This document shows positions 34,976 through 47,453 of a stretch of DNA of 64,000 nt, piece after piece. The DNA lies in the NCBI RefSeq assembly GCF_040712315.1, contig NC_134013.1:1337001-1401000 (forward strand), given 5' to 3'. This DNA comes from Castanea sativa (lineage: Eukaryota > Streptophyta > Magnoliopsida > Fagales > Fagaceae). Within the stretch, counting starts at the first letter, position 1; every line of letters begins with the position of its first letter. The translations under genes and the position numbers were made by a program. The notes beneath the pieces were generated by a model. That model did no database searches, was not told where the DNA came from, and saw nothing but the letters and a program-made list of their open reading frames with translations.

Positions 34976-36664
34976 GAATTTCCACATGGCAAGGGAGTAG
35001 AATAACATAATTAAAAGGAAAAAGAAAAAGAAAAAGAAAAAGAAAAAGAAAAAAGATACTTGAAAATAATGGGCTGTGTCCAAAGAAGAAGAAGGAGGAG
35101 GATGAGTTTGAGACTTGGATTGGATCTTACTTTTTACAGGTTGCCTACTTTTTGTTTTTGTGGGGAGTGGAAGAGTCCCCATTCAGACCTTAAGCCCAAT
35201 AAGTAATTGGACCGCAAGAAACAAACTGAGCCTAGCCTATATACTAGAAGGAAGGCCCAGAGGACAATAGGCTGTGGAAGAAAGGAAGCTAGACCATCTT
35301 AAGTACTACAGAAGAAGAGAGCGACGCAGGAAAGTAGTTCCTGTGAAAAAGGTAAGGAACTAGCCTTACCCGAGGCATGGTGCATTGATGATCCACGTAT
35401 GGTTTCCAAGAGATGCCTAGAACCACACTTCCTGAACACACAAAAAGATTGAAGATTTTTACTTTCGCATTGATCATAGGGTTCTTACCTAACCTCTGCA
35501 ACATTGAATGCACATGAGACAACTTGAACAGTACAAACACCCCCCCAAAAGTCAAAGTTCCAAGATAAGGGAAGGGAGAAACCCAATAAAGTAAATGAAA
35601 ATATCCCTGAACATTTGGTTGGCAACAAGACAACTTGTAGAGATAAGAGTAAGGAATGTAGCTATAAAAGGGGGGGGGGGGATAGGCAAATGGGGGAGGA
35701 TCTTCTTCTTTCGAGAGAGAGATAAAAAGGGGACTAGTCTAAAAGAAAAGGAGAGAGAAAGAGTGTGTAACACCATGGGAACAAGGGAATTTCCTATTGT
35801 AACACTTGAGTAGTATTTGAAATATATGTGTTTAAAGAAATCAATTGTTTGAGTTTCCTATTGTGAAATGTTTATTCCCTATTGTTTACTTATAAGTAAG
35901 TTGTGTGAGACATTATAGTGGTAATCCGTGGAGAATACCACGAAGGGCTAGTTTTTGCCGGCCCATAGTTTTCATACAACATCAATGTAAGGTTCTCAAT
36001 GTGGACTTGGAGTCTAATATTGCACTATCTCACATGTATGTATATCAAATAAATATTGCATCTCACGTGTGTATAATGTTTGTGTTCAAAAAATATATTT
36101 AAAAAAAAATGCTGAAATAACACTAACCAAGCTGGAATGTGATTCTAAACTTTTACATAAAAAAAGAAGAAGATTGTGATCGGATGGCATTTAATTTTTT
36201 ATTTTATTTTATAGAAATATAAATTGTATAGATAATTAAATAAAACTCACTTCGTTTCATAGCATAATATAGCTTATCAAATGCAATCTTGCAATTTGGT
36301 TTTCCACTGTATTTATCTCATGCAAAAATGACACAATGACTAAATTTCTCTAATGTCTAATAATAACGTCTTTTATAATTTTATCATATTTTAAGAGAAA
36401 CATTTTATTTTGGCACAAAAAATATTGAAAATGCATTTTTGTGGCCTAAAGGGCCTTTGTACAATTTTTGGAATTTTATGGGTTAAAATGTGATTTTTGA
36501 GAGTTTCAAGGATAAAGATGTAATTTTAGGAAGTTTCATGCCAAAAATATGATTTATAGAAGTTTTGGGCTTAAAAATGTAATTTATAAAAAGGTTTGGG
36601 GGGTAATTCCATAATTTGGAATTTTGGAGAAAGGTTTGTGGTGGTGGGTCCACTCGTTGGCCTT
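34976..36664. other. Gene-free stretch, possible retroelement debris
   Basis: At 35662 'ctataaaag' precedes a G-run and a purine-rich leader. At 35920-36000 'ggtaatccgtggagaatacc' and 'gccggcccatagttttc' look like dispersed repeat text. Together they suggest remains of an LTR-type promoter, but no paired LTR, primer-binding site or pol sequence is seen. The open frames have no domain features. Confidence 0.3.
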
Positions 36665-37500
36665 TGCGGTGGAATGATTTAAAGTTGAGTTTTTGTTTTG
36701 AATGTGATTGGGCTGGAGGTTTTTACATAAATGGGGCTTTCAGTTGGGCTTTGCGCTTAGAAGGAAGGGAAAATGTTGATGATGATAATGATGATGTCAA
36801 TGAGTATTAGGGAGGAGCTTGGTGTTGGGATGAAAATAAAATGGTGATGTGTTTGTATGATAACATTGAGGGCGGCAGAGAGACGATTCTTTCTCTTCCA
36901 TAGCAATGGGGGTCCAAGGATTTATTTTTGGGCCTCTACAATGGGCTGATTTATGAGTAGGGAAAAATAATGGTTTATATATAGAATCTCTAAGTGATTA
37001 GGAAATGTGGATAAGAATGGTGGACGAGACTTTTGATATCATTTACATATTCTAACAATTGAGACACATGTCATATTAGTGGACTTCCTTATTTCACATG
37101 TGCAAAGAACTAACACATGGTTTATCCATGTCACATTTTATTATGAGTTATTAATTGTTGACTAAAACCTTGATTGTTGATTTAAGTTCTACAATCCAGT
37201 AGTAAAATTTCATGAAAATGTTAGCAAATTATGGCCAACCATCTTTCCCCTCATTTTTTGGTTGAATAAGATCAACTTTATCATTAAATATGAACACATA
37301 TAGTCTATCATCAATCATTTTTATATTTAAATGAATTCTTAATAATCCCCCAAATTTTGTACCCACCTTGTGTGGGAACAGGTACCTCAATCTTGGTCCT
37401 TACAAATACTGTTCCACTCAATCTTGGTCTTCACAAAGGTCATTGATTGTCACTAACCATTACAAATGATTGTTACAGGCGCCCTCATTATTATTATTAT
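36665..37500. repeat. Segmental duplication, copy 2
   Basis: Paralogue of 33512-34975, lacking both insertions found there. The junctions can be read directly: 'cactaaccatta' runs straight into 'caaatgattgttacagg' at 37451-37470. It ends in an (ATT)n run. Confidence 0.8.
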
Positions 37501-38257
37501 TATTATTAATTATAAAGTATTATTTAGCGTTGGCATTGCACCTCTGAAGAAGTTTTGAGTGCTTAAAAATTCGTCCTACATGATTTATATTATCATCTGG
37601 GAATAGATGTAAGAATGCTGGTGAGAATCAAGCTATAACTCCGAGTCTCCGACATGTTTGTTCAGTTTTGCATTGTACATTTGGTTAGGCACTAAGCAGA
37701 ACAAATTCCATGTAATGCCAGGTCCACCAACCATGTTTTTGCTAGGTAAATTTGGGAGAAGAAAAGGTGGGATTTGAACTCCAAGTCCACATACTAAACC
37801 CACATAAGAGACAACATGTCGTTGGTTCATTCAAGGTGCCAGTTACATATGAAGGAAGAAAATAGAATACACCATAGATGTTATGAAGCACTTAGATGTT
37901 ATCATTGCCATATTTGCTATGAGGCACTTCTATTGCATTGCATCCTGGGTTATCTACCATTTTCAAGGATGAAATTTACGTTTGACATATTTGCTGTAAC
38001 ATGAAATTTGCAAATTGTAAGTGCTGAGCAGTACACTAGCAGATGTCTTTTTTTTTTCTTTTTCTTTTTTCTGTAATTTATATAAAGATAATAATAAAAA
38101 AGATGTATTTTTTTCCTGTTATATAGCATGTATGGCTAAGTAAAAGATGATATGAGGTGCCACAAAATAAAGGGTTGCAACAACATTTCAAGAACAGATG
38201 TACAGAACGAAGAATCCACTCAAGAAGAAAGCATGTTAAGAGATAGCTGGTAACTCT
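37501..38257. other. Intergenic, 3' flank of the PITH gene
   Basis: No gene recognised. Near 37760-37820 the phrase 'gggatttgaactccaagtcc' is a dispersed plant repeat. The right end should contain the PITH-gene 3'UTR. Confidence 0.4.
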
Positions 38258-39567
38258 TTATTCAACATGTGAAAGACCCCCGCCACTTTCAGATCGTGCC
38301 CTGCAAATGAGTAAGAACATTTTCAGTAAGCCCACTATTTTGGAAATTTGGGACCATATATGCAAGTGACCAACTGGTTAAAGTGAAACCTTTCAGGCCC
38401 TTAAACAAAGGAAACAAATTAGGTACAGCTACTTAGGTGATGTATCTTAAGTTCCTCAATAAAATTCAGCCATGTGGTTGAGTTGGTTAATATAGTACAA
38501 AAGGTGTTATCTTCCCCAAAGACAAGTAAATTCAACTACGTGGCTCATTGGTTTATGCAGCCGCATAGTTGAATGTAACTGAGGAGGCTAAGGTACAAGT
38601 ATAACACCTATGGAATTGTATCGAAGTTTTTCCTTTAAACAATTATCCCACATGATACTTGAATCAAGATGTCGGATAGACTGAGGAAATGTACCAATTC
38701 ATTCATGTAATGAGTTCTATCAATGGATTTCAAGCCAGCAGATAAGCCCATTGGCAGTAGTAAAGAAAAGAGAGGTATAATAATATTCAAACATCATTTT
38801 AATAGCAAGTCATGATCTTCAATTTGTAATGTGGCATTGGCATCAATACTGAACATATTTTCATCAATCATTTGTAATGTATTTGGACTGGCAAACACAC
38901 GGGTATATATTTTGAAGGAATATATTTTATTTCCTAACATAACAATCTGATTACTGATTTATGTGAGTCTGGGAATGTAAGAAATACTTACCCCCCCCCC
39001 CCCCCTTTTTTTAAATAAAAAATCATGCATTACGATATGAAGTATACAGTATCACAAAAATTACTCAATATTCTTTTTTGAACATTAAAAAAATTTACAT
39101 TTCAATTAAAATCATCAATTTATTTATATATGCATAAATGCTCATTTCCAATGCCATGAAAAGTCAATATGGATTTTGAATAATGGCGTATGTGAACTTT
39201 CATCCAATGTTTTAAAATCCATTCTGGTGATCATTCTAATTTGTCCTTTGGAAGGGAATATTTCAATACCAATATATTCTAACGTACCATTTTAGATGTA
39301 TAAATTTAAAACAGTAACTCCTCATTATATAATGCAGTAGGTTCACATAATATCATTTCAATACCATATATTATAGAATCTTAATATCTTTATTGACAAA
39401 AAAAAAAAAAAGTCTTCAACTAATTTATGCACCCAGTATCGATCAGTATAACCAGTATTTTGCCTAGTATTTGCCGAAATTGACCGGTACACCCGGTATT
39501 GGCTGGTACCACTCAGTATTTTAACCAGTTACTAATCAATCATTCAAAAACAGCAAACATGTTACTA

Positions 39568-39640
<73 letters not shown>

Positions 39641-41088
39641 ACTTGTGGTCTGAAGGATTTGGCATAAGTTCATAAACAATTGTCGCAACGACATCCCTCT
39701 TCAACTATAATAACAGTCAAGAAAAATGAATCAAAGGATCAGCAACAACTTTTGTTTTTTAGTAACTAGGACCAAAAACAACCATCAAACCTTTATTATG
39801 GCAATGAGATTACCTGGGTAGCTTCACCTTTTAGGCCAATATAATGTATCTGAGTTGTGTCACCGCCAAAATTCTCAGGAAAATGCAATGTGATACTTGC
39901 CACGCTTTGAAATTTAGAATATCTAATAAAATGTATTGACATTATATCAGAATGTACACAATAACTGATCTTAAGACTAAAACCGATAGGTTGCAGAAAA
40001 AACTTATACATAAGTTCTAATGACATCAACTTGACAATCTGCATTACTACGAAATGAGAAAAGTACTCATGTTTTAATATCTAAATTATTAATTAAACTT
40101 ACCACACTTTGCCTTGCTCTTGCCTCTCAATATAAAATGAAATGAAGGCAAAGGCAATACAGTATTATGTATACCAACAAGAATTGAAGAAAAAAAAATT
40201 ACCTTGTCTGGTATTCCAACACTCCTTGCAAATTTTCAGCCAAATCCCACTCCTTGAAACAATAAAAACAAGGGTTTCATATAATTTGAAGTTTGAAGAA
40301 AACAATAAATGCCTTGACAAGAACAGAGGAGGCACTACCTGAATGGCTTGCATACCTTGAGCATCCGAAAAATCAATGCCATCTCGATTGATGAACCTAT
40401 CAAAAAAAAAAAAAAAGATAGAAAAATAATTGTGTTTTTTCCCCTCAGAAAAAAGGAGAAATTAGTGCGGTAGAAACCTGGAACAAATTTCATACCATTA
40501 AAATTCCTTTGATGTTAGAGTTAGAGTCAAATATGACATCTATATTAAAAATAAATAAAAGTTAAAAAAAAAAAAAAAACTCAGACAGGCAAAGCATTAC
40601 TGAGTTTGGTTTCTCATTGACCTTATGGATTAAAAAGAAAATAGCAGAATCGTTTGCCCTTTGATTTTCTTCTGGTATTTGTAATTTTTTTGGTCTTCTC
40701 TTTCTTGGTTTTTCCACCCTTGCGTGGGTGACGATGCATGCTAGTATTCCAATTAGCATTCAACCTTCTTCCTTCATATTTTTCATGGGTAATATATGTA
40801 GTATATGTGATATGTGAATCATCCGATTCAGTTATTTTTCTTCATTCAACTTTATAAAAGTTTACCTATAAAACATAATTTTGTCATTTTCATCTACTAC
40901 AATCAGATTCTGAAATACATGGATGTCCCTCTAGGAGAGGGGAAAAGAAAAAAGGAAAGAATCAGTACACGATTAAATACACAGGCAGTGGCAACCTGGC
41001 CAGGTGAGAGGAGTGGTTGGTTTTAGCAACAACTGTATACTTAAAGGCTCCACAGCTTGGACAAAAAAGAAAAAAGGAAACGTGTTTG

Positions 41089-41161
<73 letters not shown>

Positions 41162-44100
41162 TTAAACAGCTCCCTTTCGATTCTTCATGCTTATAATATT
41201 TTTTGTTTGGACTGCTGCTGTATTCAGCAGACCAGATTTTCAAAATCTGCAAAAATGGCGTCAATGTTTATTAACATGTATAGCCAAGAAAATTGTTACA
41301 AAGCACTTTGATTGTCATTCAAAAAATTCAATTAAAACCCCACAAAATGCTGTAGCTATAGTACCAACTAGTAAACTCCAAGTTCTTGACTACACACATG
41401 TCAAATGGATGCAGGATGAACATAATATATAGAGTTGCAGGGTTGGTGTTATAGCAAAGAAAAAAGAACATCCCCGTACAATAGAAATGCTTGCATCATT
41501 ATTCTAACTTGCAAAATATAAAATGCTGAAAAAACGAAAGCCATGTAACATAATGGAAATGTTACAAAGGTTTAACCTACACTCTCATCTTGGAAGGACT
41601 GGTTCCATCAGCACCACCAACAATTGATATGCTCTTGATCTTAACATCTGACGTAAATCTATCACGGTTAATCCAACAAATCAAATGAAAACATTTAGGA
41701 GCCTTCAGGACAATTACTTGTGTTGTAAAGATACTAAGATAGCAGGTTTCTAGATAACAGATATAGCGACTTACGGAATGTAAACAAGTAACTCTGGATC
41801 ACCCTCATTGCTTTCCAAGTGTTCCTGTCACACAAAGACAACCACATGAGCTTTGTACACTGGGCAACAAAGAAGTGTATTTTATACAATTGAAATTGTA
41901 TATGGTAAGCCAAGCCTGAAAACAGCATCTCTATGAAAGACATGCTGGATTAATAAAACTATGTGAACAAAGAAATGAAAAAGGATGTAGCAGGCTAATT
42001 ACCTCAGAAGAACTAAGGCGCTGCTCCCAAGCTTTAAAAACAGACTTAACACTTCCTGGAACAGACTCATTCAAAGCGGTTACCTAAGTAACGAAACCAA
42101 AAAAATCAAATAGATAATAATCAATGTTTTTCATTTATCAAGGAGGAAAGTTTATACATATTAATTGGAGGTATATTCAAACAATGACTCTGACAGAGGT
42201 GGTATCCTGTCAATCAGCAAATAAGAGCTCCAGTGATCCATATCACTCACAAGATCACTGAGTTAGTAAGTTACAGAAACAAATATCATTCCCCTACCCA
42301 ACACACGCACAAAAGTCATTTCTTATTGCTTAATAGTTTAATGAGCATAAATGAAAATCATACCAAGACACATATTCACTTCATTCAAAATGCATAACAT
42401 GTACAGCAGCATGATCAAAAATACTGAACCATTATCTATATGTTTAGTTTAGAAGTTAAAAGTAAATAAACCATTAGCAACACATACATATCCACCTCTC
42501 AATTACATATGAAAATCCAAAAGTTGTGACCATAATTTCAAAAGGCGTACATTCCCTTGAAAATTTATAAACAAATAAATAAGAGAAATATACACCAACA
42601 ATTATTATTCTAAAAATTTCCATAGAGAAGATACTTTCAACCATATTTATTTCAATTTGTGATAAGAAAACTAGGACAATATGGGAGAAAGGGTCCAATA
42701 CGCAGATTAAAACAGACTAAACGACTCAGACTATTTCTCGGACCACTTAAAAAAATCACTTAGTAAGATAAACATATCTTTAAGTAAAGAATAGTACAGA
42801 GAAAGACGGAAAAACAAAAACAGAAACAAAAACTGAAAAATTGCCAGGCTATAGATAAGTGAAAGACGAGATATTGCACTGCTTCGTGATCTCCTCATGC
42901 ATATGATCATCACAAATCATCCTAATCCATCTTAGCTTTGAAACATCTCTAAATGGATCACAAATCTGGATTTGGCATGAAACCTGGTGTGGAGATTCTT
43001 GCCTCAAAGACAGTTGTCCTGACTTGTTTGTTTTGGTAATGAATAAGAACGCATTACTTGCCTCTCAAATTGCCCTGCTACCTAAGATGAGGATTGAATA
43101 TCTTGGATGTTAATCAAGAGAGGAAAATTTGAAGATAAATCTTATTATGAATCTTTGAGGGAGTTCAAGGGCTGTTTCTTTTCTTGGTGCAGCATTTGCA
43201 GAGCTAGGGTAGCTTGTAAGGCTTTTTTTCTTATGGAAAGCAGCACCGGGTAAAATCTTGACTGATTAATTTGCAAAAGTGACACTCAAAAGTTTTGGAC
43301 TGGTGTGTCATTCAAATAAGAAAAGTGGAGAGATGACAGAACATCTTTGGCTTCATTGTCCTGCAGCTTCTAATCTGTAGTCTCTTGTGCTCTCTTTATT
43401 TGGCGTATCTTGGGTTTTGCCAGAGATGATGGTTCAATTGCTAGCTTGTCAGCAAGGAAGGTTCCATAGTTATAGGGGTGTAAATGCTTGGAAGGTTGCT
43501 CCTTTATATGTTTTGTAGACTAATGGCGAGAAACTACGCATCTACCGACTAGTCCCAAATAGTTACACACTGAAATCAATGAATCTGTAAAATATACAAA
43601 GGATACATCAAGGATGTAGCTTAATGTAATCATCCTATCAAACAGGGATCTTAACAAGGACTGTTTGAAAATGTGAATGGGACATTCAACTCCATCAAAT
43701 CAAATGAAAAACATATCAGCAAAAGGTGCCTCCCCACACCAAATGTTGTTGATAAAGAACACTCTGGTGCCATCCATATACTATAGATCAAATCTTAAAA
43801 ACAAAACCTCAATTTTCTTTGAATTTCTCTCCACAAACTCATTGCATATATCCCTCTCCTGTTTCATAGATACATGAGCCAGAGAATACTCAGACCCCAG
43901 AATTCCAACACAATTCCTAGTTACCATTATAGCCACTTGCTTAACAACACCTCCATCATGACTTGCATGGCCCTCTGACCCAAACTTCCAATCTTCCTTC
44001 AAAATCACTCTATATGGATCCCAACTGGATTTTGTTAGAAGACATAATCTAATCCAGATTGCAAATTCACATACCAAAACCACTTCAACCTATCTCCACT

Positions 44101-45281
44101 AAAGCTTTAATCAGAAATCCACCTAAGTGACTAAGTCCAAGGCATATTGCAACTAGTATTTGCAACAGATCACTTTTTGCTTACAAAACAACGGTTTTAT
44201 ATCGTCATATTGGGAATATATGAAATACCACACAAGAAAACTTCTCTACCCTTTCATACTGCTTTGTAATAGTCAAAAGTTTCCATAACCCAACTAGCAA
44301 AAACAACAAGGTTGAGCCTAAAGGAAAAACCTATTGAATAACACTGCTCAGTATCAGCAGGAAAGGGAATCAACTGTCTGACAAGTCATTACCTTCAACA
44401 ATATAATGTAAACAAATTTGGACCATTCAATACTTTTACCAAACAGTCAAACAAAAAAGGAAATATAAGATTCAATATGAGAAAAATCACTTAAAGACAC
44501 AGGTGGCCTTATTGATGAAACAATGAGGGAGAGCTGCTTGAGATGATTTGGTCATGTGCAGAGGGGGGCGATTAATATTCCATTGACGAAAAGTGATTTG
44601 ATTCAAGTCGAGGAAATGATAAAAACTAAAAAGCAAAGTAAAACCTAAAATAACATTAGTATAAATTGCAAAAATTGACAGGTCAATATGGAGGTAACAG
44701 CCAGTATGATTTCGAATAAAATAGAATGGCAAAAAACAATACATTTGGCCGACCCTGATTAGTCTGTTTAGCAACATGCTGACCCCAAATGTTTGGAACT
44801 AAGGTTTAGTTGTTGTATCAAACTACCAAGCAGCCTTTCAATTTATTTTTCTTTAAGAATCAAGAAGAACCAGTTCATAACACATGATCAGTATCATATC
44901 TATAGGCAAACCATTGGAAACAAAAAATATACATAACATGGGAAATAAAATTTATCGGATTAACAACTTTAAGCTACTGTGACATTATAATTTACAAATG
45001 AAACATCTGGGCACATGAGAAAAATCATTAACGGGGTAACTGTTCCTTTTAATAACCAATCTGGGCATTTCAGAAACACAACCAAGAGTACTCACAATGT
45101 CAAAAAAGAAGAAGTTTTGATTAGTTTTAAAAGGGAACCATTTACAAGGGTTGAGAAAAAAAGAAAAAATATATATATAAGAGAAGAGAGAATTGACCTT
45201 AGTGAGGTCTATGTGCTTGTAAAGAGACCAATCAGTTGAACAATCATGATCTTCACAACTGTGGTCATGTAAACACGCCAT
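38258..45281 (-). CDS. PITH domain-containing protein, 204 aa
   Basis: Nine exons: 45281-45198, 42083-42003, 41824-41775, 41658-41581, 40396-40339, 40252-40203, 39922-39814, 39704-39643 and 38300-38258 (615 nt). The protein begins MACLHDHSCEDHDCSTDWSL, a Cys/His-rich head seen in plant PITHD1-type proteins, then the PITH beta-jelly-roll: NEGDPELLVYIPFTSDVKIK, SISIVGGADGTSPSKM, FINRDGIDFSDAQGMQAIQE, SKFQSVASITLHFPENFGGD and TTQIHYIGLKGEATQLKRDV. It ends with YELMPNPSDHKARSESGGGL. PITH domains are proteasome-interacting modules (as in thioredoxin-like TXNL1). Intron 1 is 3.1 kb and holds LINE relics; intron 8 begins with a (CT)n tract. All junctions keep frame and the length is typical. Confidence 0.95.
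38428..38619. mobile_element. MITE in PITH-gene intron 8 (family copy 3)
   Basis: Inverted ends 'acttaggtgatgtatcttaa' on the left and the complement of 'ataggtgttatacttgtacc' on the right. The interior shares 'gacaagtaaattcaa' with the copy at 10350-10511. Confidence 0.55.
39421..39530. repeat. Degenerate 'GGTA/CCGGT' repeat in PITH-gene intron 8
   Basis: Repeated phrases such as 'cccagtat', 'gaccggtacacccggtat' and 'ggctggtacc' occur, closely similar in style to 3540-3720 and 4050-4130 inside the MULE at 2690-4501. Confidence 0.5.
39571..39636. repeat. (AG)33 microsatellite at the edge of a PITH-gene intron
   Basis: A pure AG run of about 66 bases on the plus strand. In the transcript it reads (CU)n and starts only about 6 nt into intron 8, immediately after the GTAATT splice donor of exon 8. 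Confidence 0.95.
41087..41158. repeat. (GT)n(GA)n compound microsatellite in PITH-gene intron 4
   Basis: A (TG)n run is followed directly by about 48 bases of (AG)n, within the intron 40397-41580. Confidence 0.9.
43110..43560 (+). pseudogene. LINE reverse-transcriptase zinc-binding relic
   Basis: Broken plus-strand frames read FFFLWKAAPGKILT, then TEHLWLHCPAASNL and LFGVSWVLP. This order matches the zf-RVT domain at the C-terminus of plant L1-type retrotransposon proteins. Stops and a frameshift are present. It lies antisense to the PITH gene, inside its intron 1. Confidence 0.6.
44490..44820 (+). pseudogene. LINE 3'-end relic
   Basis: Plus strand: 'MRESCLR*FGHVQRGA' followed by 'KSDLIQVEEM', the common RWFGHVQRR C-terminal motif of plant LINE proteins with a stop in place of Trp. 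It ends in the usual 3' text 'ccgaccctgattagt..gtttagttgttgt'. Located in intron 1 of the PITH gene. Confidence 0.6.
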
Positions 45282-45445
45282 CTCCAAATTCTGGAAATCT
45301 CAGACACCGCAGTATCGTCGGTATAGAGAAAAGCACTTGTAAAAGAAGAAGCAAGAAGAAGAGAGCAATAGACACTTTTTGTTATAAACAAATGGATTAA
45401 AGCAAGCACATCACGCTATGTATAATAGCATAAAAGGTATACTAA

Positions 45446-45481
45446 GGTGGAGTTTGGATACACGTTTTGCGTTTTGCGTTT

Positions 45482-45524
<43 letters not shown>

Positions 45525-45700
45525 CTGCTGCGGGGGAACAACGCGCACTGTGCACGTACTGTGCGCACACTGTTCATGGATGTTTTTAGCAATTTTTATT
45601 AAAAATGGGTCCCGCAGTACTATTTACACATTTAAAAATTATTTTGCTACAGTATTTTCAGTTTTCAGTTTTCAATAATAAGTTCTATCCCAACGGACCC
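45446..45700. mobile_element. PIF/Harbinger-type MITE with T-run
   Basis: 255 bp with imperfect ends ggtggagtttggata and the complement gggtccgttgggata, flanked by TAA on both sides (45443-45445 and 45701-45703). It contains a ~42-base T-run and the shared tail 'acagtattttcagttttcag', also found at 51920-51945. Confidence 0.6.
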
Positions 45701-45703
45701 TAA

Positions 45704-47330
45704 ATGTATGTTTAGATCGTAGAATTTTTTTTCCAAATAACTTTAAATATAAAAAAATTTAGTTAGTTGTCAGCTTTAAAATAATGTGAGAAATTAGCAT
45801 TTTGAGTGTCAAAAACTCAAGTTTTAAAATAAAATTTGAGTTTTTAAGACTCGAGTTTCACCATTTTTTTTCAGAGGTGAGTATCATTTTTTGTGGAACT
45901 CGAGTATTTCAGACTCGAGTTTCGCTATTTTCTTTCAGATCAAACTATTCCACATATCAGACGATTGTCCTGCACCAGAACTTGAGTGTTTGAAGCTCGA
46001 ATTTGTCACCGAACTCGAGCTTTAAACACTCAAGATGCTATTTTTCAGTTTCGTTTCCGCCACATGCTAACTTATTATATCGTTTCCTCTCACTACGCTA
46101 GTTGTAAAATTGCCTCTCAGATTGTAGCTAATGATGTTTAGAAGTTATTCTTATTTCGAATTTTTTTGCATTTAACTTTAAAAAAAAAATATTTTAGTTA
46201 GTTGTCTAGTTTGCAAAACTATTCAGCAAACTAGCATCATAAGAGTAAAATCTCAAATTATTGTTTTTTAAAAACCGGAATGGTCAAAGAATTGAAAATG
46301 GGTTATGTTTTTGATTTTAACTGCATCAATTCTAGGTTGAACCGGTTTATATGATTTTTAAAACTATGGATAAAATTGATCCCTAAACTTTACCAAAAGT
46401 TTATTTTACATCCTAAACTTTAAAAAGTTATTTTTTTTCATTCTTAAATTTTATAAAGAGTTAATTTTAGTCATTTAAAATCAAAACATAGACAAAAAAA
46501 AAAAACATTTTCCAATATTCATGTTAGAAAAAAGATATTTTTTAAAGTTTAAGGATAGAAAAATAAATATTTTCAATAGTTTAAGAAGAAAGACGAATTT
46601 TTCAATAGTTTAAGAGAATGAAAAATTACAACCAACATATTTCAAATTATTCATAAGACTAACAGACGTAATTTCATACCAAAAAACATTATTCCTAAGA
46701 TAAAGGAATGTGAATCCAAAATAATAAAATTACCAATTAAGAGACGTGTTTCCATAATAATAATAAGAATGAAATGTTTTTTCAAATCAAATTTACAGGT
46801 TGTGCACCTTATTCAAATAAAAAATTGGGTAAAATTCTATTTTGGTTTTTAAATTTTATCAAAAGTTTGTTTTTCATTTCTAGGCTTCAAGAATTTCTCT
46901 TCTTGTCCCTAAACTATTGAAAAATTCATCTTTCGTCCTTAAATTATTGAAAATATTTTATACATGTCCTTAAATTTTACCAAAAGTTTGTTTTTCATCA
47001 TAAAATTGTTAAAAAAGTTTTTTTTTTTTCATTCCTATTTTTATCTCTAAACTATTGAAAAAACTTTTTACAAAATTTAGAGATAAAAAAGAATTTTTTA
47101 AAGTTTGGGACCAAAAACAAACTTTTGGTAAAATTTAAGAATCAAAATAGTTTTTTATTGTAAAAAATTACATAAAGCTCCAATTTCATAAATTCGAGTT
47201 CCAATAATTTTATATATATATATATATAATTTTTTTTTTCCTGTCATATACCCCCCAAAAAAAAACACAGTTCATTAAAAAAAAGGAAAAAAAAAAAGAA
47301 AAAAAGAAAAGAAACTTGAAACTGGTAAAA
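45704..47330. other. Gene-free; repeated 'ctcgag' phrases and low-complexity text
   Basis: At 45780-46050 repeated 'aactcgag' and 'actcgagttt' phrases in both orientations, with 'agcatttt..gagtgt' facing 'acactcaagatgct', look like a decayed relative of the TIRs at 31722-32629. From 46370 to 47160 the text repeats 'taaaattttaccaaaagttt' variants in both orientations, a common plant intergenic repeat. No gene is present. Confidence 0.45.
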
Positions 47331-47404
47331 AACGCACCGTTTATATCATCACCCAAAAGCAAAAGGACGTCATTTTGAGAATTGAGGGAGACCAGTCCAC
47401 CAAA

Positions 47405-47452
<48 letters not shown>
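47331..47452 (+). promoter_or_regulatory. Proximal promoter/5'UTR of the MERIT40-like gene
   Basis: Contains aacgcaccgtt (47331-47341), a word shared with 19691-19701, and a (GA)n run of about 43 bases (47408-47450) ending directly before the ATG. GA repeats in plant leaders are bound by BBR/BPC factors in other genes; that role here is inference. Confidence 0.4.

Positions 47453-47453
<1 letters not shown>

Noticed and set aside
35289..35776. Minus-strand frames of 114 and 74 aa
   Set aside because: No domain or splice context; purine/pyrimidine-biased DNA.
35640..36000. A complete LTR around 35.6-36.0 kb
   Set aside because: A TATA-like box and leader text are present, but no second copy, primer-binding site or polypurine tract was found.
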